From assembly GCF_011612265.2 (NCBI RefSeq), contig NZ_CP050134.2, positions 2,108,001-2,172,000 of the forward strand: DNA of 64,000 bases. The letters are read 5' to 3'. A program made the translations under genes and the position numbers. The stretch is from Corynebacterium matruchotii. GTDB lineage: Bacteria > Actinomycetota > Actinomycetes > Mycobacteriales > Mycobacteriaceae. The notes beneath the pieces were generated by a model. It saw only the letters and a program-made list of their open reading frames with translations, had not been told where the DNA came from and made no database searches. Every line of letters begins with the position of its first letter. The stretch's first letter is position 1. Shown here one piece after another: positions 1 through 8,137 of the stretch.

Positions 1-1214
1 CGGCTTCGCATAATCCGGCCGGCGATAATGGCTATAAGGTGTACATGAATAATGGTCGCCAGTTAACCAGTAGCGCCGCCCGAGAGATTGAGGCACTTAT
101 CGCCCAGCAGGTGCCTGCGGCGGTGGAAATACCCCGGGTGACGGTGCGCCCCTGCGCGGATCAGTTGCGTCGTTTCATTGATGAAGTGACGAGTATTGTG
201 ATGCCCAGCCAAGCGGATTTATTGCGGGTCAATAATGAGCGGGCAAATATTAAGGTGGCGGTGACGGCCATGCATGGGGTTGGGGGCCGGGCCATGGTAC
301 AAACGTTACAGTCGGCAGGGTTCGCCCAAATCTTTCCGGTGATGCGGCAACAATACCCGGATCCAACATTTCCCACGGTAGAATTCCCCAACCCGGAAGA
401 ACCTGAAGCTGTGGCGGAGCTGCTGCGGTTGGGAAAAAAGGTGTCAGCGGACATAGTGATCGCCCTGGATCCAGATGCTGACCGGTGTGCGGTGGGCATT
501 CGGTTGAAGGACGGCACGCTGCGCATGTTGCGGGGTGATGAAACTGGGCCGTTGCTGGCAACCCGCATGGTTGCGCCGTGGGATGGTAAGGGGGAACAAC
601 CTATTGTTGCCACTACCATGGTGTCGTCCCAATTATTAACGGCAATCGCCGCAGATCGGGGTTGGGATTTACGGCTCACCCCAACCGGGTTTAAAAATCT
701 CAATGCGGCAGGTGGGGAGCACACCGTGGCGTTCGCTTATGAAGAGGCGATAGGGATTTCGCCCGCTCCCTGGCTTGTCGACGATAAGGATGGCATCACC
801 ACGGCCCTTATTGCCTGCACCTGGGCTGCGGAGTTAAAGGCACAGGGGTTGACTCTCGCGGATGAGCTCGAATCCCTGTATAAGCGTTATGGAATTTATG
901 TGGGTCAGCAAATCGCAATTCGTACGAATGATCCTACCGGTTTGATTGGGGCTTGCATTCAAAATCCGCCCACGACCTTGGCAGGGATAAACCTGGAATT
1001 CGAAGCTGTGTTCGGTGGGGAGCGCACGCCTACCGGGCTGCTGCTGCGGGGTCCAAGCCCAGTAGGAAAAATTCGGGTATGGGCCCGGGCTTCCGGCACG
1101 GAGCCAAAGGCCAAGCTATATATAGAAATCGCCGAGGCTACAAGTCGGCCCCAGGCGGAGGACTTATTGCAGCGGATCGCCCGGGAAGTAACTACATACA
1201 TACGCCAGCTATAA
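1..1214 (+). CDS. pmmB: Phosphomannomutase/phosphoglucomutase, 5' end outside window
   Basis: Alpha-D-phosphohexomutase that interconverts hexose 1- and 6-phosphates in the cytoplasm and feeds sugar-nucleotide synthesis. The frame is open from base 3, and its first codons read ASHNPAGDNGYKVY, the family's phosphoserine loop, so only the N-terminal part is missing. The metal-binding loop DPDADR lies at about 468-485, the sugar-binding EEAIG near 738-755 and the phosphate-contacting RASGTEP near 1087-1107. All four signature regions are intact. The pairing with upp on the opposite strand is conserved in Mycobacterium and Corynebacterium (pmmB-upp), which supports the symbol. Specificity for mannose or glucose phosphate cannot be read from sequence. 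A repeat cluster follows the stop codon, with no clear terminator. Confidence 0.93.
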   Translation, partial: ASHNPAGDNGYKVYMNNGRQLTSSAAREIEALIAQQVPAAVEIPRVTVRPCADQLRRFIDEVTSIVMPSQADLLRVNNERANIKVAVTAMHGVGGRAMVQTLQSAGFAQIFPVMRQQYPDPTFPTVEFPNPEEPEAVAELLRLGKKVSADIVIALDPDADRCAVGIRLKDGTLRMLRGDETGPLLATRMVAPWDGKGEQPIVATTMVSSQLLTAIAADRGWDLRLTPTGFKNLNAAGGEHTVAFAYEEAIGISPAPWLVDDKDGITTALIACTWAAELKAQGLTLADELESLYKRYGIYVGQQIAIRTNDPTGLIGACIQNPPTTLAGINLEFEAVFGGERTPTGLLLRGPSPVGKIRVWARASGTEPKAKLYIEIAEATSRPQAEDLLQRIAREVTTYIRQL

Positions 1215-1327
1215 TGCTCGGGCCACAAAACGCATCTCAGTGTTGCCAGCAAACAGTATTGCGAACGATCCGTGGCCAATCCGTGCCGCATGGCTACGTG
1301 AAACTACTGCATGAATGCGCTGCATAA

Positions 1328-1409
1328 GTACTGAGCTGGAGTATTCAATGTGCTGCTCGCTATCCCCAAGACGGATCATGGGATCGCCACCACAACTCCA
1401 GCTCAGCAT
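1328..1409. repeat. Intergenic palindromic repeat, type 3
   Basis: 82 bp. The left arm is a slightly degenerate GTACTGAGCTGGAGT and the right arm AACTCCAGCTCAGCA. Both ends carry the GAGTT/AACTC extension, which defines type 3. Confidence 0.75.
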
Positions 1410-1506
1410 CTCTTCTACCGGTCATGATCCACGAGAACACACGGAAACATCTGGATTGGCAGGATTCGCAAGGGGCCAAGGCGGGATCATCTGGAGGATA
1501 GCGCAG

Positions 1507-1577
1507 GTGCTGAGCTGGAGTTGTGAATCAGGGCAATGTCTCAGATCCTACTGAATCGAGAAAGTACAGCTCAGCTT
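1507..1577 (-). repeat. Intergenic palindromic repeat, type 1
   Basis: 71 bp: GTGCTGAGCTGGAGTT, a 28-base unique core, then CTGAATCGAGAAAGTACAGC followed by the closing arm. Strand is set by taking the TTTCTCGATTCAG arm as 5'. Confidence 0.85.
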
Positions 1578-1655
1578 TAACACTACCTATAGCGACTAGA
1601 GCTCTCAGCGTCGAGATATCAATCAAGACATCAACAGCCACAACTTGTAGCATAT

Positions 1656-1671
1656 ATTCTGAGCTGGAGTT
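1656..1671. repeat. Left half-site of the palindromic repeat
   Basis: A single ATTCTGAGCTGGAGTT arm, 78 bases after the preceding type 1 unit. No matching right arm occurs where a 72- or 90-bp unit would end, so it is probably a decayed type 2 copy. Confidence 0.55.
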
Positions 1672-1829
1672 TGTCGCCGCAGGACATTCCCTCACCTCCA
1701 CCTCGCCCCTGCTGCCACCCGCCACCGCCCACTACCGGCTCTCCCCCACAAGGCGTTCGAAATAGCCGCGGCCGTGGCCACAAGATCGCTGACGATCCAG
1801 GGCCACGGCCGAGCGCATATGACACGCGG

Positions 1830-2267
1830 TTAATATCGGGAACCGCGGTACCCGTTTATACCCGCATTTATAGCAAAGGCCTGATCCTCGGTGAATGGCT
1901 CAGTATCGCTCGCGTAGCGAGGCCACACGAGTTCAAAGGTGATAATGCCATCAACAAGCTCCGCAAGATCACACACGCCACCCACGATTTCCGAGCCGGC
2001 TGGCAGCATCACCGCCGGCGGCACCATAAGTGCGCTGGATAATTTATAGATTGTTGATAAGCTAGGGTCCGCTGGGGTTCTAGCATTATTATCATTACGT
2101 TCCAGATTGGATATCTGGTTTCTACTCAAACCACAAATCTCCCCAAGGCGCTGTTGGGTTATACCTCGAATATCACGAAGCAGCCGTAAGCGGGCGCCAA
2201 ACACGCGACCATAGCTAGGCCACGTATCCCATTTATTGCTTAGACCACTTCTTATAAGTAGTCGCAT
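1830..2267 (-). CDS. XRE-family HTH transcriptional regulator
   Basis: Probable cytoplasmic DNA-binding regulator of about 145 residues. A Cro/CI-type helix-turn-helix is visible in its first half: RLRLLRDIRGITQQRLGEI, then GLSRNQISNLERN. The C-terminal half matches no enzyme domain I recognise. I place the start at the ATG at 2267. An in-frame GTG at 2339, with AGG about nine bases upstream, would add 24 residues and cannot be excluded. The gene lies downstream of upp on the same strand with a gap of nearly 190 bases. The target is unknown; control of upp or of itself is only a guess from position. Confidence 0.75.
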   Translation of the reverse strand: MRLLIRSGLSNKWDTWPSYGRVFGARLRLLRDIRGITQQRLGEICGLSRNQISNLERNDNNARTPADPSLSTIYKLSSALMVPPAVMLPAGSEIVGGVCDLAELVDGIITFELVWPRYASDTEPFTEDQAFAINAGINGYRGSRY

Positions 2268-2454
2268 GTTTTTAGTTTGCCCAAGACTTTGAATTTGCAC
2301 AAGAAAAATATGCAAACATTCACGGGTGATAATATTCACACGGAATTACCTGCATATAGTGACCATAAAAATCCCACTACCAGCACTTTTACTATTTTCT
2401 TATTAGATTTCGGATTAGATCATGGTCTACCCGCGATGACCTGCTATTTTGTTC

Positions 2455-3090
2455 CTACAAATCAATATTTCGCGGCCCGTAGAGTCGATCGCCGGCGTCG
2501 CCCAGGCCTGGAACAATGTAGGCGTCTTCGTTCAATTCCGGGTCGATAGTGGCGGTCACCAGCCGTACTGGTAGCCCCGAATGGGCGAGGGCGTCTACAC
2601 CCGGTTGGGCGGAAACCATGCATACCGCGGTGATGTCCGTGGCACCACGGTCGGCAAGAATCCGCACCGCGTGCAACAGCGAACCACCGGTCGCCAGCAT
2701 TGGGTCGACCACGAAAACTGTGCGACCACTCAGGTCATCGGGCAAGGCCTCCAGATATGGGACTGGCTCATGGGTCACCTCATTCCGTGCCAGACCAATG
2801 AATCCCACTTGGGCATCGGGAATCATTTTCAGTGCCGGATCAATCATGCCTAACCCAGCCCGAACCACTGGAACAATAATTGGCGGATCGGCCAATCGTG
2901 TCCCGGTAGTTGCCGCAACCGGTGTGGTCAATGGGAATTGCTCAACACGTAGGTCGCGTGATGCTTCGTAAATCAGCATGGTTCCAAGATCCGCTAAGGC
3001 GGCGCGGAAACTGGAATTATTAGTTCGTTCATCACGCATAATGCTGAGGCGGGCGGCTACCAATGGATGGTCCACAAGTAAAATATCCAT
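2455..3090 (-). CDS. upp: Uracil phosphoribosyltransferase
   Basis: Pyrimidine salvage enzyme that makes UMP from uracil and PRPP in the cytoplasm. The 211-residue length is normal for the family. The PRPP-binding loop [11 protein letters not shown] lies at about residues 128-137, and the uracil-binding C-terminal region ([18 protein letters not shown]) is intact. The ATG at 3090 has no Shine-Dalgarno at normal distance; an AAGGAG lies about 22 bases upstream, too far. A TACCAT -10 hexamer ends six bases before the ATG, so a leaderless transcript is likely. Adjacent to pmmB as in related actinobacteria. Confidence 0.97.
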   Translation of the reverse strand: MDILLVDHPLVAARLSIMRDERTNNSSFRAALADLGTMLIYEASRDLRVEQFPLTTPVAATTGTRLADPPIIVPVVRAGLGMIDPALKMIPDAQVGFIGLARNEVTHEPVPYLEALPDDLSGRTVFVVDPMLATGGSLLHAVRILADRGATDITAVCMVSAQPGVDALAHSGLPVRLVTATIDPELNEDAYIVPGLGDAGDRLYGPRNIDL

Positions 3091-3096
3091 ATTTTT

Positions 3097-3102
3097 ATGG
3101 TA
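3097..3102 (-). promoter_or_regulatory. Candidate -10 box for leaderless upp transcript
   Basis: On the minus strand TACCAT fits the actinobacterial TANNNT -10 consensus and is exactly six bases before the upp ATG, so transcription would begin at or next to the A of the start codon. No good -35 match is visible. Confidence 0.5.
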
Positions 3103-3154
3103 GCGATCTTGAATCTCCTTGTCCCATAATTTCGGCTGGGCAGTCCAACTAGAT

Positions 3155-3442
3155 ATGAACGATAATCTTCACATTGATCCGCAGCACGTCCGTAACCTTG
3201 CTACCGGGCTCACGACCATTGCCAATACCCCTGTGACATCCACATTCCTCCCTGGCGAGACCATGCTGGGGGTGGGAAAATTCATTAGCGCCTTTAATGC
3301 CGCCGTCGATAGCGTCACTCTGCGAGCCCGCATTCAATGCGCCTACGTTGATGATGCAGTGGCCAAAACCCTCGACTACGTGCGGCTTGTCGAGGAGCAT
3401 GATGCAGCCCTAGGCCAAGCACTGGAACATGGCGATGATTGA
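3155..3442 (+). CDS. Small helical protein, EspC/WXG100-like
   Basis: A 95-residue protein starting [10 protein letters not shown] at the ATG at 3155. A TTG start at 3119 would add 12 residues and looks less likely. The sequence is predicted to be helical, with an N-terminal pattern ([18 protein letters not shown]) that resembles EspC-like and WXG100-like partners of type VII secretion. The resemblance is by pattern only; no WXG motif is present. Its 3' end overlaps the NlpC/P60 gene by 14 bases, so the two are probably translationally coupled and may act as a pair. It is divergent from upp. Function unknown. Confidence 0.7.
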   Translation: MNDNLHIDPQHVRNLATGLTTIANTPVTSTFLPGETMLGVGKFISAFNAAVDSVTLRARIQCAYVDDAVAKTLDYVRLVEEHDAALGQALEHGDD

Positions 3443-4376
3443 TCTCACCCGAACCATTCAGGTATTGGCCGACCTCAGGCCGCCCCTACAACCCGTGGCA
3501 GCCCCCAGCGTTCCCGACTTCTCCCAGCTCCCACAGCTAGCACAAGTATTCGGTAATAATCCTTCGCAGTTTATGGCCGATCATCGTGTCCTCATCCAAG
3601 ATTCACACGAGCTCATACAGTTGCTTGCCCAAGCATTACCAGAATGCGAAACCACCTGTCGTTTTCTCGAACATCTTATCCAATCATTCATAGCCGAGGT
3701 CACAGCCACCCTGTCGGTGGTGTGTGCCAGCAGCGGGGCCAATTGGGTCGCAGTCATCAAGCAGCTTATCGTGATGCCTAATAAATATATTGAACAGGCG
3801 GTGGCCCATCTGCAGGGCCTAGAGCAACGGCTCGCGCCCCTCACCGCTCGGTTAGAACAAATTTCCGAAACAAAGTCAGAGCTCGCCGCGCCGCATACCG
3901 TAACAGATGCTACAACGGATGCCGCAAAAATCCACAGTGTCGCCGCCCGAGTTGCCATTCCCCTCGACGAAACATCGGGAACCACAAAGCCAACGGGGAC
4001 AACAACCAGCACCCATCATGCATCGTCCGACCAGGTGGAACGCGGCCAACGCGCCGTCGCCGCGGCAAAAACCGCTCTTGGCACTCCTTATGTGTGGGGT
4101 GGCACCACAACCTCCGGTTTTGACTGTTCCGGTCTCACCCAATGGGCCTGGCGGCAGGCTGGCGTCGAGCTGCCCCGCCTGGCGGAAAACCAAAACATTG
4201 GGCGCCAAGTTTCCCCCGACGAGCTCATCGCCGGCGACCTATTGGTATGGAATGGGCATGTAGCCATGTATGCCGGCAATGGCCAAATCATCGAGGCCGG
4301 CGATCCCGTGCAATTGGGGTCAATGCGCACTGAGAATCTGGGCATGGAATTTAAAGGGTACTTCCGACCCGATTAG
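3429..4376 (+). CDS. NlpC/P60 cysteine peptidase without signal peptide
   Basis: Probable peptidoglycan peptide hydrolase of 315 residues. Residues 1-150 are helical and resemble type VII secretion substrate domains in character; residues 150-200 form a Thr/Ser/Ala-rich linker; the NlpC/P60 domain occupies about 205-315. The catalytic set can be read: Cys233 in FDCSG, His277 in WNGHVAMY and probably Glu289 in IIEAGDP, which matches the Cys-His-Glu arrangement of RipA-type enzymes. There is no Sec or Tat signal peptide, odd for a cell-wall enzyme, and suggestive of export by another route together with the overlapping upstream gene. In-frame ATG codons occur at 3429 and 3435. Confidence 0.88.
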   Translation: MAMIDLTRTIQVLADLRPPLQPVAAPSVPDFSQLPQLAQVFGNNPSQFMADHRVLIQDSHELIQLLAQALPECETTCRFLEHLIQSFIAEVTATLSVVCASSGANWVAVIKQLIVMPNKYIEQAVAHLQGLEQRLAPLTARLEQISETKSELAAPHTVTDATTDAAKIHSVAARVAIPLDETSGTTKPTGTTTSTHHASSDQVERGQRAVAAAKTALGTPYVWGGTTTSGFDCSGLTQWAWRQAGVELPRLAENQNIGRQVSPDELIAGDLLVWNGHVAMYAGNGQIIEAGDPVQLGSMRTENLGMEFKGYFRPD

Positions 4377-4395
4377 TAGACTATGATGTATCCCC

Positions 4396-5625
4396 ATGGC
4401 TAATAACGGTATTGTTCCTGTCAAGTTGTCGCTCACCAAGGGCGATTTCTACACCTTGTGGGCACCTTCTTGGCGCGAACATGGCGCCGAATGGCAAGCC
4501 TTCCTCGGTGCTGGCGATGACCTCTTCGTGTTTCACTCCCCCGCGGAACTCTTGGTTTTCCTGGAATCTGATGAGAAACACGACCTGCAAAGTCACCCTA
4601 AATGGGGGGCGTTTTCTGCGCGAGATGCGCTGCGTGCCGTACCTGCAGAAAAAGAGGAATTCGATCTCGTTGGGGTACCAGCATTCCTTGCCGATAAGCC
4701 TTCAAGCAGCAATGTGAAAGCGGTGGCCCGGTGCTTCCGAATCGCACGGAGCCTCGGCGATGTGGCCGCATCGACACCTATTCAGGTGTTTTTCTCATCA
4801 CATTCTATTTTGGGAAATGCCGAACGCGGATTGGAACATTTTTCCGGGCCGGCGGGTATGTCCGAATGGACCGCAATTGGCCGGGTGGTTCTCGTCAACT
4901 GGGATTCGGTGATTGACGAGCTCGATGACCTGGTGACGGTCAAAGAGGTGGACGAAGACAAGATCAAGGACGCCGAACAGCGAATCGAGGAGACGAAGAA
5001 GATCAACGAGGAAAAGCAAAAGGCGGAAGAGCAAAAACGTAAGGAGGAGGCTGAACAGGTCGATCCTTACGACAATACCGTGTGGGGCATCGCCGGCATC
5101 GACCCCATTAAGATCTCCATCGACGGCCGTACCGTCTACACGCTGCGCACATATGTGCAGGCCAAGCCGGTTTTCTTGGGGAAGTACGGTGAGATTTTCA
5201 CCTTCAATTCGTCCAAGGCCCTGGTGCGGTGGCTGGTGGAACACGACGATCACGACCTCGCCAAGGTTTCCACGTGGGAAGACATTATGACCGTTGCCAA
5301 TGCTGGCGAGCTCGGGGTCACGGTCCACCAAGATAATGTGTATTCCTTCAATGGCATTACCCGCGACATAGAAAAGGGTCCTGAGCAGGTGGATTCCAAC
5401 CAGCTGCTGCGCGCCTACGAACTGCTTGCCGACGCCGCCGACTGGGCCGGCGACGATTCCCTCAACTCGTTCTTCCTGGCGAATCCCCGGATGCAGGACT
5501 ACATTTCCTATCTCACCGGCTACACCAATAATGCCGGCTACACCCCGACGCCACCGTTTAACGAACACGCGGAGGCCTGGCAGCAGCTTGAAGACATGCT
5601 GACCAAGCGGTTCTCCAAATTCTAA
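4396..5625 (+). CDS. Conserved hypothetical protein with two copies of a module
   Basis: I do not recognise a named family. The 409-residue protein has no signal peptide or membrane segment. An internal duplication is visible: residues 36-57 (FLGAGDDLFVFHSPAELLVFL) and 260-280 (FLGKYGEIFTFNSSKALVRWL) share spacing and hydrophobic pattern. Between them residues 180-222 form a highly charged Lys/Glu coiled coil. This implies two similar globular domains joined by a helical rod. It starts 19 bases after the NlpC/P60 stop and could be cotranscribed with it. Cytoplasmic location is inferred. Confidence 0.8.
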   Translation: MANNGIVPVKLSLTKGDFYTLWAPSWREHGAEWQAFLGAGDDLFVFHSPAELLVFLESDEKHDLQSHPKWGAFSARDALRAVPAEKEEFDLVGVPAFLADKPSSSNVKAVARCFRIARSLGDVAASTPIQVFFSSHSILGNAERGLEHFSGPAGMSEWTAIGRVVLVNWDSVIDELDDLVTVKEVDEDKIKDAEQRIEETKKINEEKQKAEEQKRKEEAEQVDPYDNTVWGIAGIDPIKISIDGRTVYTLRTYVQAKPVFLGKYGEIFTFNSSKALVRWLVEHDDHDLAKVSTWEDIMTVANAGELGVTVHQDNVYSFNGITRDIEKGPEQVDSNQLLRAYELLADAADWAGDDSLNSFFLANPRMQDYISYLTGYTNNAGYTPTPPFNEHAEAWQQLEDMLTKRFSKF

Positions 5626-5719
5626 ACCGAACTAAGTCAGGATTTAGGCTCCTTTTAGATTCTTAACGATTTAGCGGGCTCTCGGCGCTTGTCGACGCCA
5701 CAGGTTCCGGCGAACCCCA

Positions 5720-6625
5720 TCATTCCAGGCCTAAATCCGCCCAGGTGATGCCCAATTCCGCCAGCAGGGCCGGGTCAATGGCAGCAGCCTGCTCGGGGGT
5801 GAGGGAGATTGGGGGTTCCTGTGCCGATTGTTGGGAAGCGGGTGAAGATGAGGATACGTCGGTAGCGGCGTCGACAAGCTCAGCAAAGGCAGGTTCGATC
5901 ACCTGTTCGCGCAATGCCATCCGTGTTCGCATCGGCAAAAAGGACGCATCCAACGTGTTATGCAGCAACCTATAGTATTGGTCGATCTCTAGCTCGGTCG
6001 CCTCAATAACCTCCGCGGTCATGTCATCAACCGCAATATTAAACCCCATAGAATCCAATAAAACTAATGGGTGATCCGACATTATCTCAATTTTTTCTTG
6101 CTGAATATCTTCCGCTGGTTGACACAACAACGGCAGGTTGCGGTCGAGCACAAACACCGCAGCGCCCGTGGGAATAATCTCGGCGTCATCGGTGAGCTGG
6201 AAGTCCGACACCAGCCCAATGGCATCAGTGATGCGTGCCGCGGCATAGATTACCTGTTCTAATACGCTGCCATCGTAGACGTACGGTACCAGGGCATTTC
6301 GCAGTAATGCAGCCACTTCTGGGGTATGTGCTACCGCTCCGACGATTAATCCCGTAGGGTCATCCATGATAGCTTCAAGGTCTGCCGGACCGGTGCAATC
6401 AACCACAAAACCCACCATAATGCTCGATTCTTCAGCAATATTCGCCAACCGTGGCACATCCGCTACGGCGGCCAGGTGCTCTACATACATCACGTGGCGA
6501 TTCTTTGCCTGAGCTAAAATTGTGCTTAAGTCTCCCCGACTTTGCAGGCATATTTTCGGTAAGGTGGCTACCAGTTCCGGTGTCAGAGTTTTGTTCTCAG
6601 GTAGAAAATCAGGGGTTGTCACCAT
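5720..6625 (-). CDS. Degenerate adenosine-deaminase-like protein
   Basis: The 301-residue protein follows the adenosine deaminase fold by eye, especially in its second half. SDHPLVLLDSMGFNIAVDDM (residues 183-202) aligns with the enzyme's SLAEHP..LLDAGVRVTVNTDDP region, and TLDASFLP (224-231) with its NAVEASFLP. Several metal or catalytic positions are lost: the N-terminal HxH region is CLQSRG (26-31), and the RIGHG motif is AIGLVS (135-140). AHTPE (99-103) may still correspond to HAGE, and the final Asp pair remains. Classical zinc-dependent deamination is therefore doubtful. A Ser/Gln/Ala-rich linker ends the protein. A true add gene sits near upp in mycobacteria, consistent with this being a diverged relic or repurposed homologue. 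Confidence 0.7.
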   Translation of the reverse strand: MVTTPDFLPENKTLTPELVATLPKICLQSRGDLSTILAQAKNRHVMYVEHLAAVADVPRLANIAEESSIMVGFVVDCTGPADLEAIMDDPTGLIVGAVAHTPEVAALLRNALVPYVYDGSVLEQVIYAAARITDAIGLVSDFQLTDDAEIIPTGAAVFVLDRNLPLLCQPAEDIQQEKIEIMSDHPLVLLDSMGFNIAVDDMTAEVIEATELEIDQYYRLLHNTLDASFLPMRTRMALREQVIEPAFAELVDAATDVSSSSPASQQSAQEPPISLTPEQAAAIDPALLAELGITWADLGLE

Positions 6626-6664
6626 AGGCCCCAGTGTAAGTGATAAAAGAAAGCTGGCTAGATA

Positions 6665-8134
6665 ATGAAACAGAAAAAACTTTCAGCAGCGACCATGATG
6701 CTGACTGTTTTATGCTGCATGTCCATGCCGATCAGCGGCCATGCCCAAGCCCCCGTCACGCCCGACGCGGCGCAGGTTCCCGATTCACCTGGCGTCCCCG
6801 GCGCGCCTCCCGCCGCCCCGCCTGCGGCAGCCGCAGAGGTCGCAAACGCTGCGGGTAGGATGGAAACGCCAGGGACTCCGGCTGCGGGTGGGAATTCCGC
6901 CCCGGCGCCTGCCGGTAACGCCAATCCCAGCCCTATCAGTACCCCGGGCATGCCCGACGCCGAAATAACCCCAGCCCCTAGAACTAGCGCACCTGATACG
7001 AATAACTGTCCCAATGCGGAGCATCCGCCCAAGGCTGTCACCACCTCGGAACGGCCGGTTCCTGGTGCCGCCACTCCCACTCCGCTCCCCCAGGTCCCCA
7101 ACGAGTTTGGCACTTGCGGCGTAAAAAAAGCCGCTGGGTTTGTTGTCCCAGACATTACCGCTAGCGCCTGGCTGGTCTGGGATCTGGACTCTGGTGCGGT
7201 TTTGGGTACTAAAGACCCGCACGGCAGATATCGACCCGCCAGTATTATTAAGGTCTTATTAGCCATGGAGGTCATTAATAATCTTGACCTTAATAAGGTG
7301 GTGACGGTGAGTGCCGAGTCCGCCAACCAGGAAGGGTCTGCTGTGGGCATTGGCCCGGGCGGGAAATACACCATTAGGGATTTGCTTCATGGGCTGCTGC
7401 TGCAATCCGGCAATGATGCAGCGCACGCGCTGGCGCAAGAGTTGGGCGGCAACGAGCAGGCTCTGACTCGGGTGAATGCGCTCGCCCATAACCTGGGCGC
7501 TACCGATACTTATGCCGCCAGCTATTCGGGTTTGGACGCCCCCGGCATGTCCACGTCGGCCCGCGACATGGCGATTTTTTACCATTATGCGTGGAAGAAT
7601 CCCACGTTCGCCCAGATTGTGGGCACGGATGAATATAAATTCCCTGGTTATCAGGATAATCCGGGGTGGCCCATTGGGAATGATAATGGGCTGCTCATGA
7701 ACGACCCGGATGGTATTGGCGGAAAAACCGGTTTTACGTCGGATGCGAACCACACGTTTGTTGGGGCGAAAAAGGTGGGAAATCGCCGAATCGCCGCCGT
7801 GATTTTGGATACCACCGTGGATAAGGGGCGCCCCTGGCAGCAGGCGCAAAAGCTTATCGACGACAATCGTAATGTGACGGCAAATGTTGGGATGCTTCCC
7901 CAGCCCGGCGCGGCGGGGGCTCAGGCATCGCAGCATCCCTCGGCGTCCGCCACGCCCAGCCCCCGGCCGATTCAGGAGGTTCATGCCAGCAGTGGTGATG
8001 GTACGTATGCGTCACAATTTATGAAGAATCGTTCCACCGGGGCTGTTTATATTGTTGCCGGTTCGTGTCTCTTCTTGGCGAGCGTTATCGGTTTGGCCTT
8101 ATGGCGGCGGGATCGGCGGAAGAAAACCGACTAG
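6665..8134 (+). CDS. D-alanyl-D-alanine carboxypeptidase, membrane-anchored
   Basis: Low-molecular-weight penicillin-binding protein of the S11 family, which trims the terminal D-Ala of cell-wall stem peptides outside the membrane. The 489 residues comprise a signal peptide (1-28, cleaved after GHAQA or close by), a Pro/Ala-rich low-complexity segment (about 30-145), the catalytic domain (about 160-400) and a C-terminal membrane segment (about 462-482) followed by RRDRRKK. The three active-site motifs are present: SIIK at 193-196, SGN at 248-250 and KTG at 354-356. It is the counterpart of mycobacterial DacB1-type enzymes. It converges with the yihY-like gene, with only three bases between stop codons. 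Confidence 0.94.
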   Translation: MKQKKLSAATMMLTVLCCMSMPISGHAQAPVTPDAAQVPDSPGVPGAPPAAPPAAAAEVANAAGRMETPGTPAAGGNSAPAPAGNANPSPISTPGMPDAEITPAPRTSAPDTNNCPNAEHPPKAVTTSERPVPGAATPTPLPQVPNEFGTCGVKKAAGFVVPDITASAWLVWDLDSGAVLGTKDPHGRYRPASIIKVLLAMEVINNLDLNKVVTVSAESANQEGSAVGIGPGGKYTIRDLLHGLLLQSGNDAAHALAQELGGNEQALTRVNALAHNLGATDTYAASYSGLDAPGMSTSARDMAIFYHYAWKNPTFAQIVGTDEYKFPGYQDNPGWPIGNDNGLLMNDPDGIGGKTGFTSDANHTFVGAKKVGNRRIAAVILDTTVDKGRPWQQAQKLIDDNRNVTANVGMLPQPGAAGAQASQHPSASATPSPRPIQEVHASSGDGTYASQFMKNRSTGAVYIVAGSCLFLASVIGLALWRRDRRKKTD

Positions 8135-8137
8135 CGG

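Larger units (their letters stand above)
1215..1829. other. Intergenic region, repeat cluster 1
   Basis: This 615-base gap between the convergent pmmB and HTH regulator genes holds two complete palindromic units and one left half-site, listed separately. The gap between the second unit and the half-site is 78 bases. No credible gene was seen. Confidence 0.7.

Noticed and set aside
1507..1725. Short reading frames through type 1 units (recurring YFLDS or TFSIQ peptides)
   Set aside because: They recur only because the 27-base arm recurs; frames differ, start and stop positions are unrelated and no ribosome-binding sites are present.
4798..5568. Long minus-strand frame opposite the two-module protein
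   Set aside because: It is a mirror of the charged plus-strand gene, which has better composition and context.
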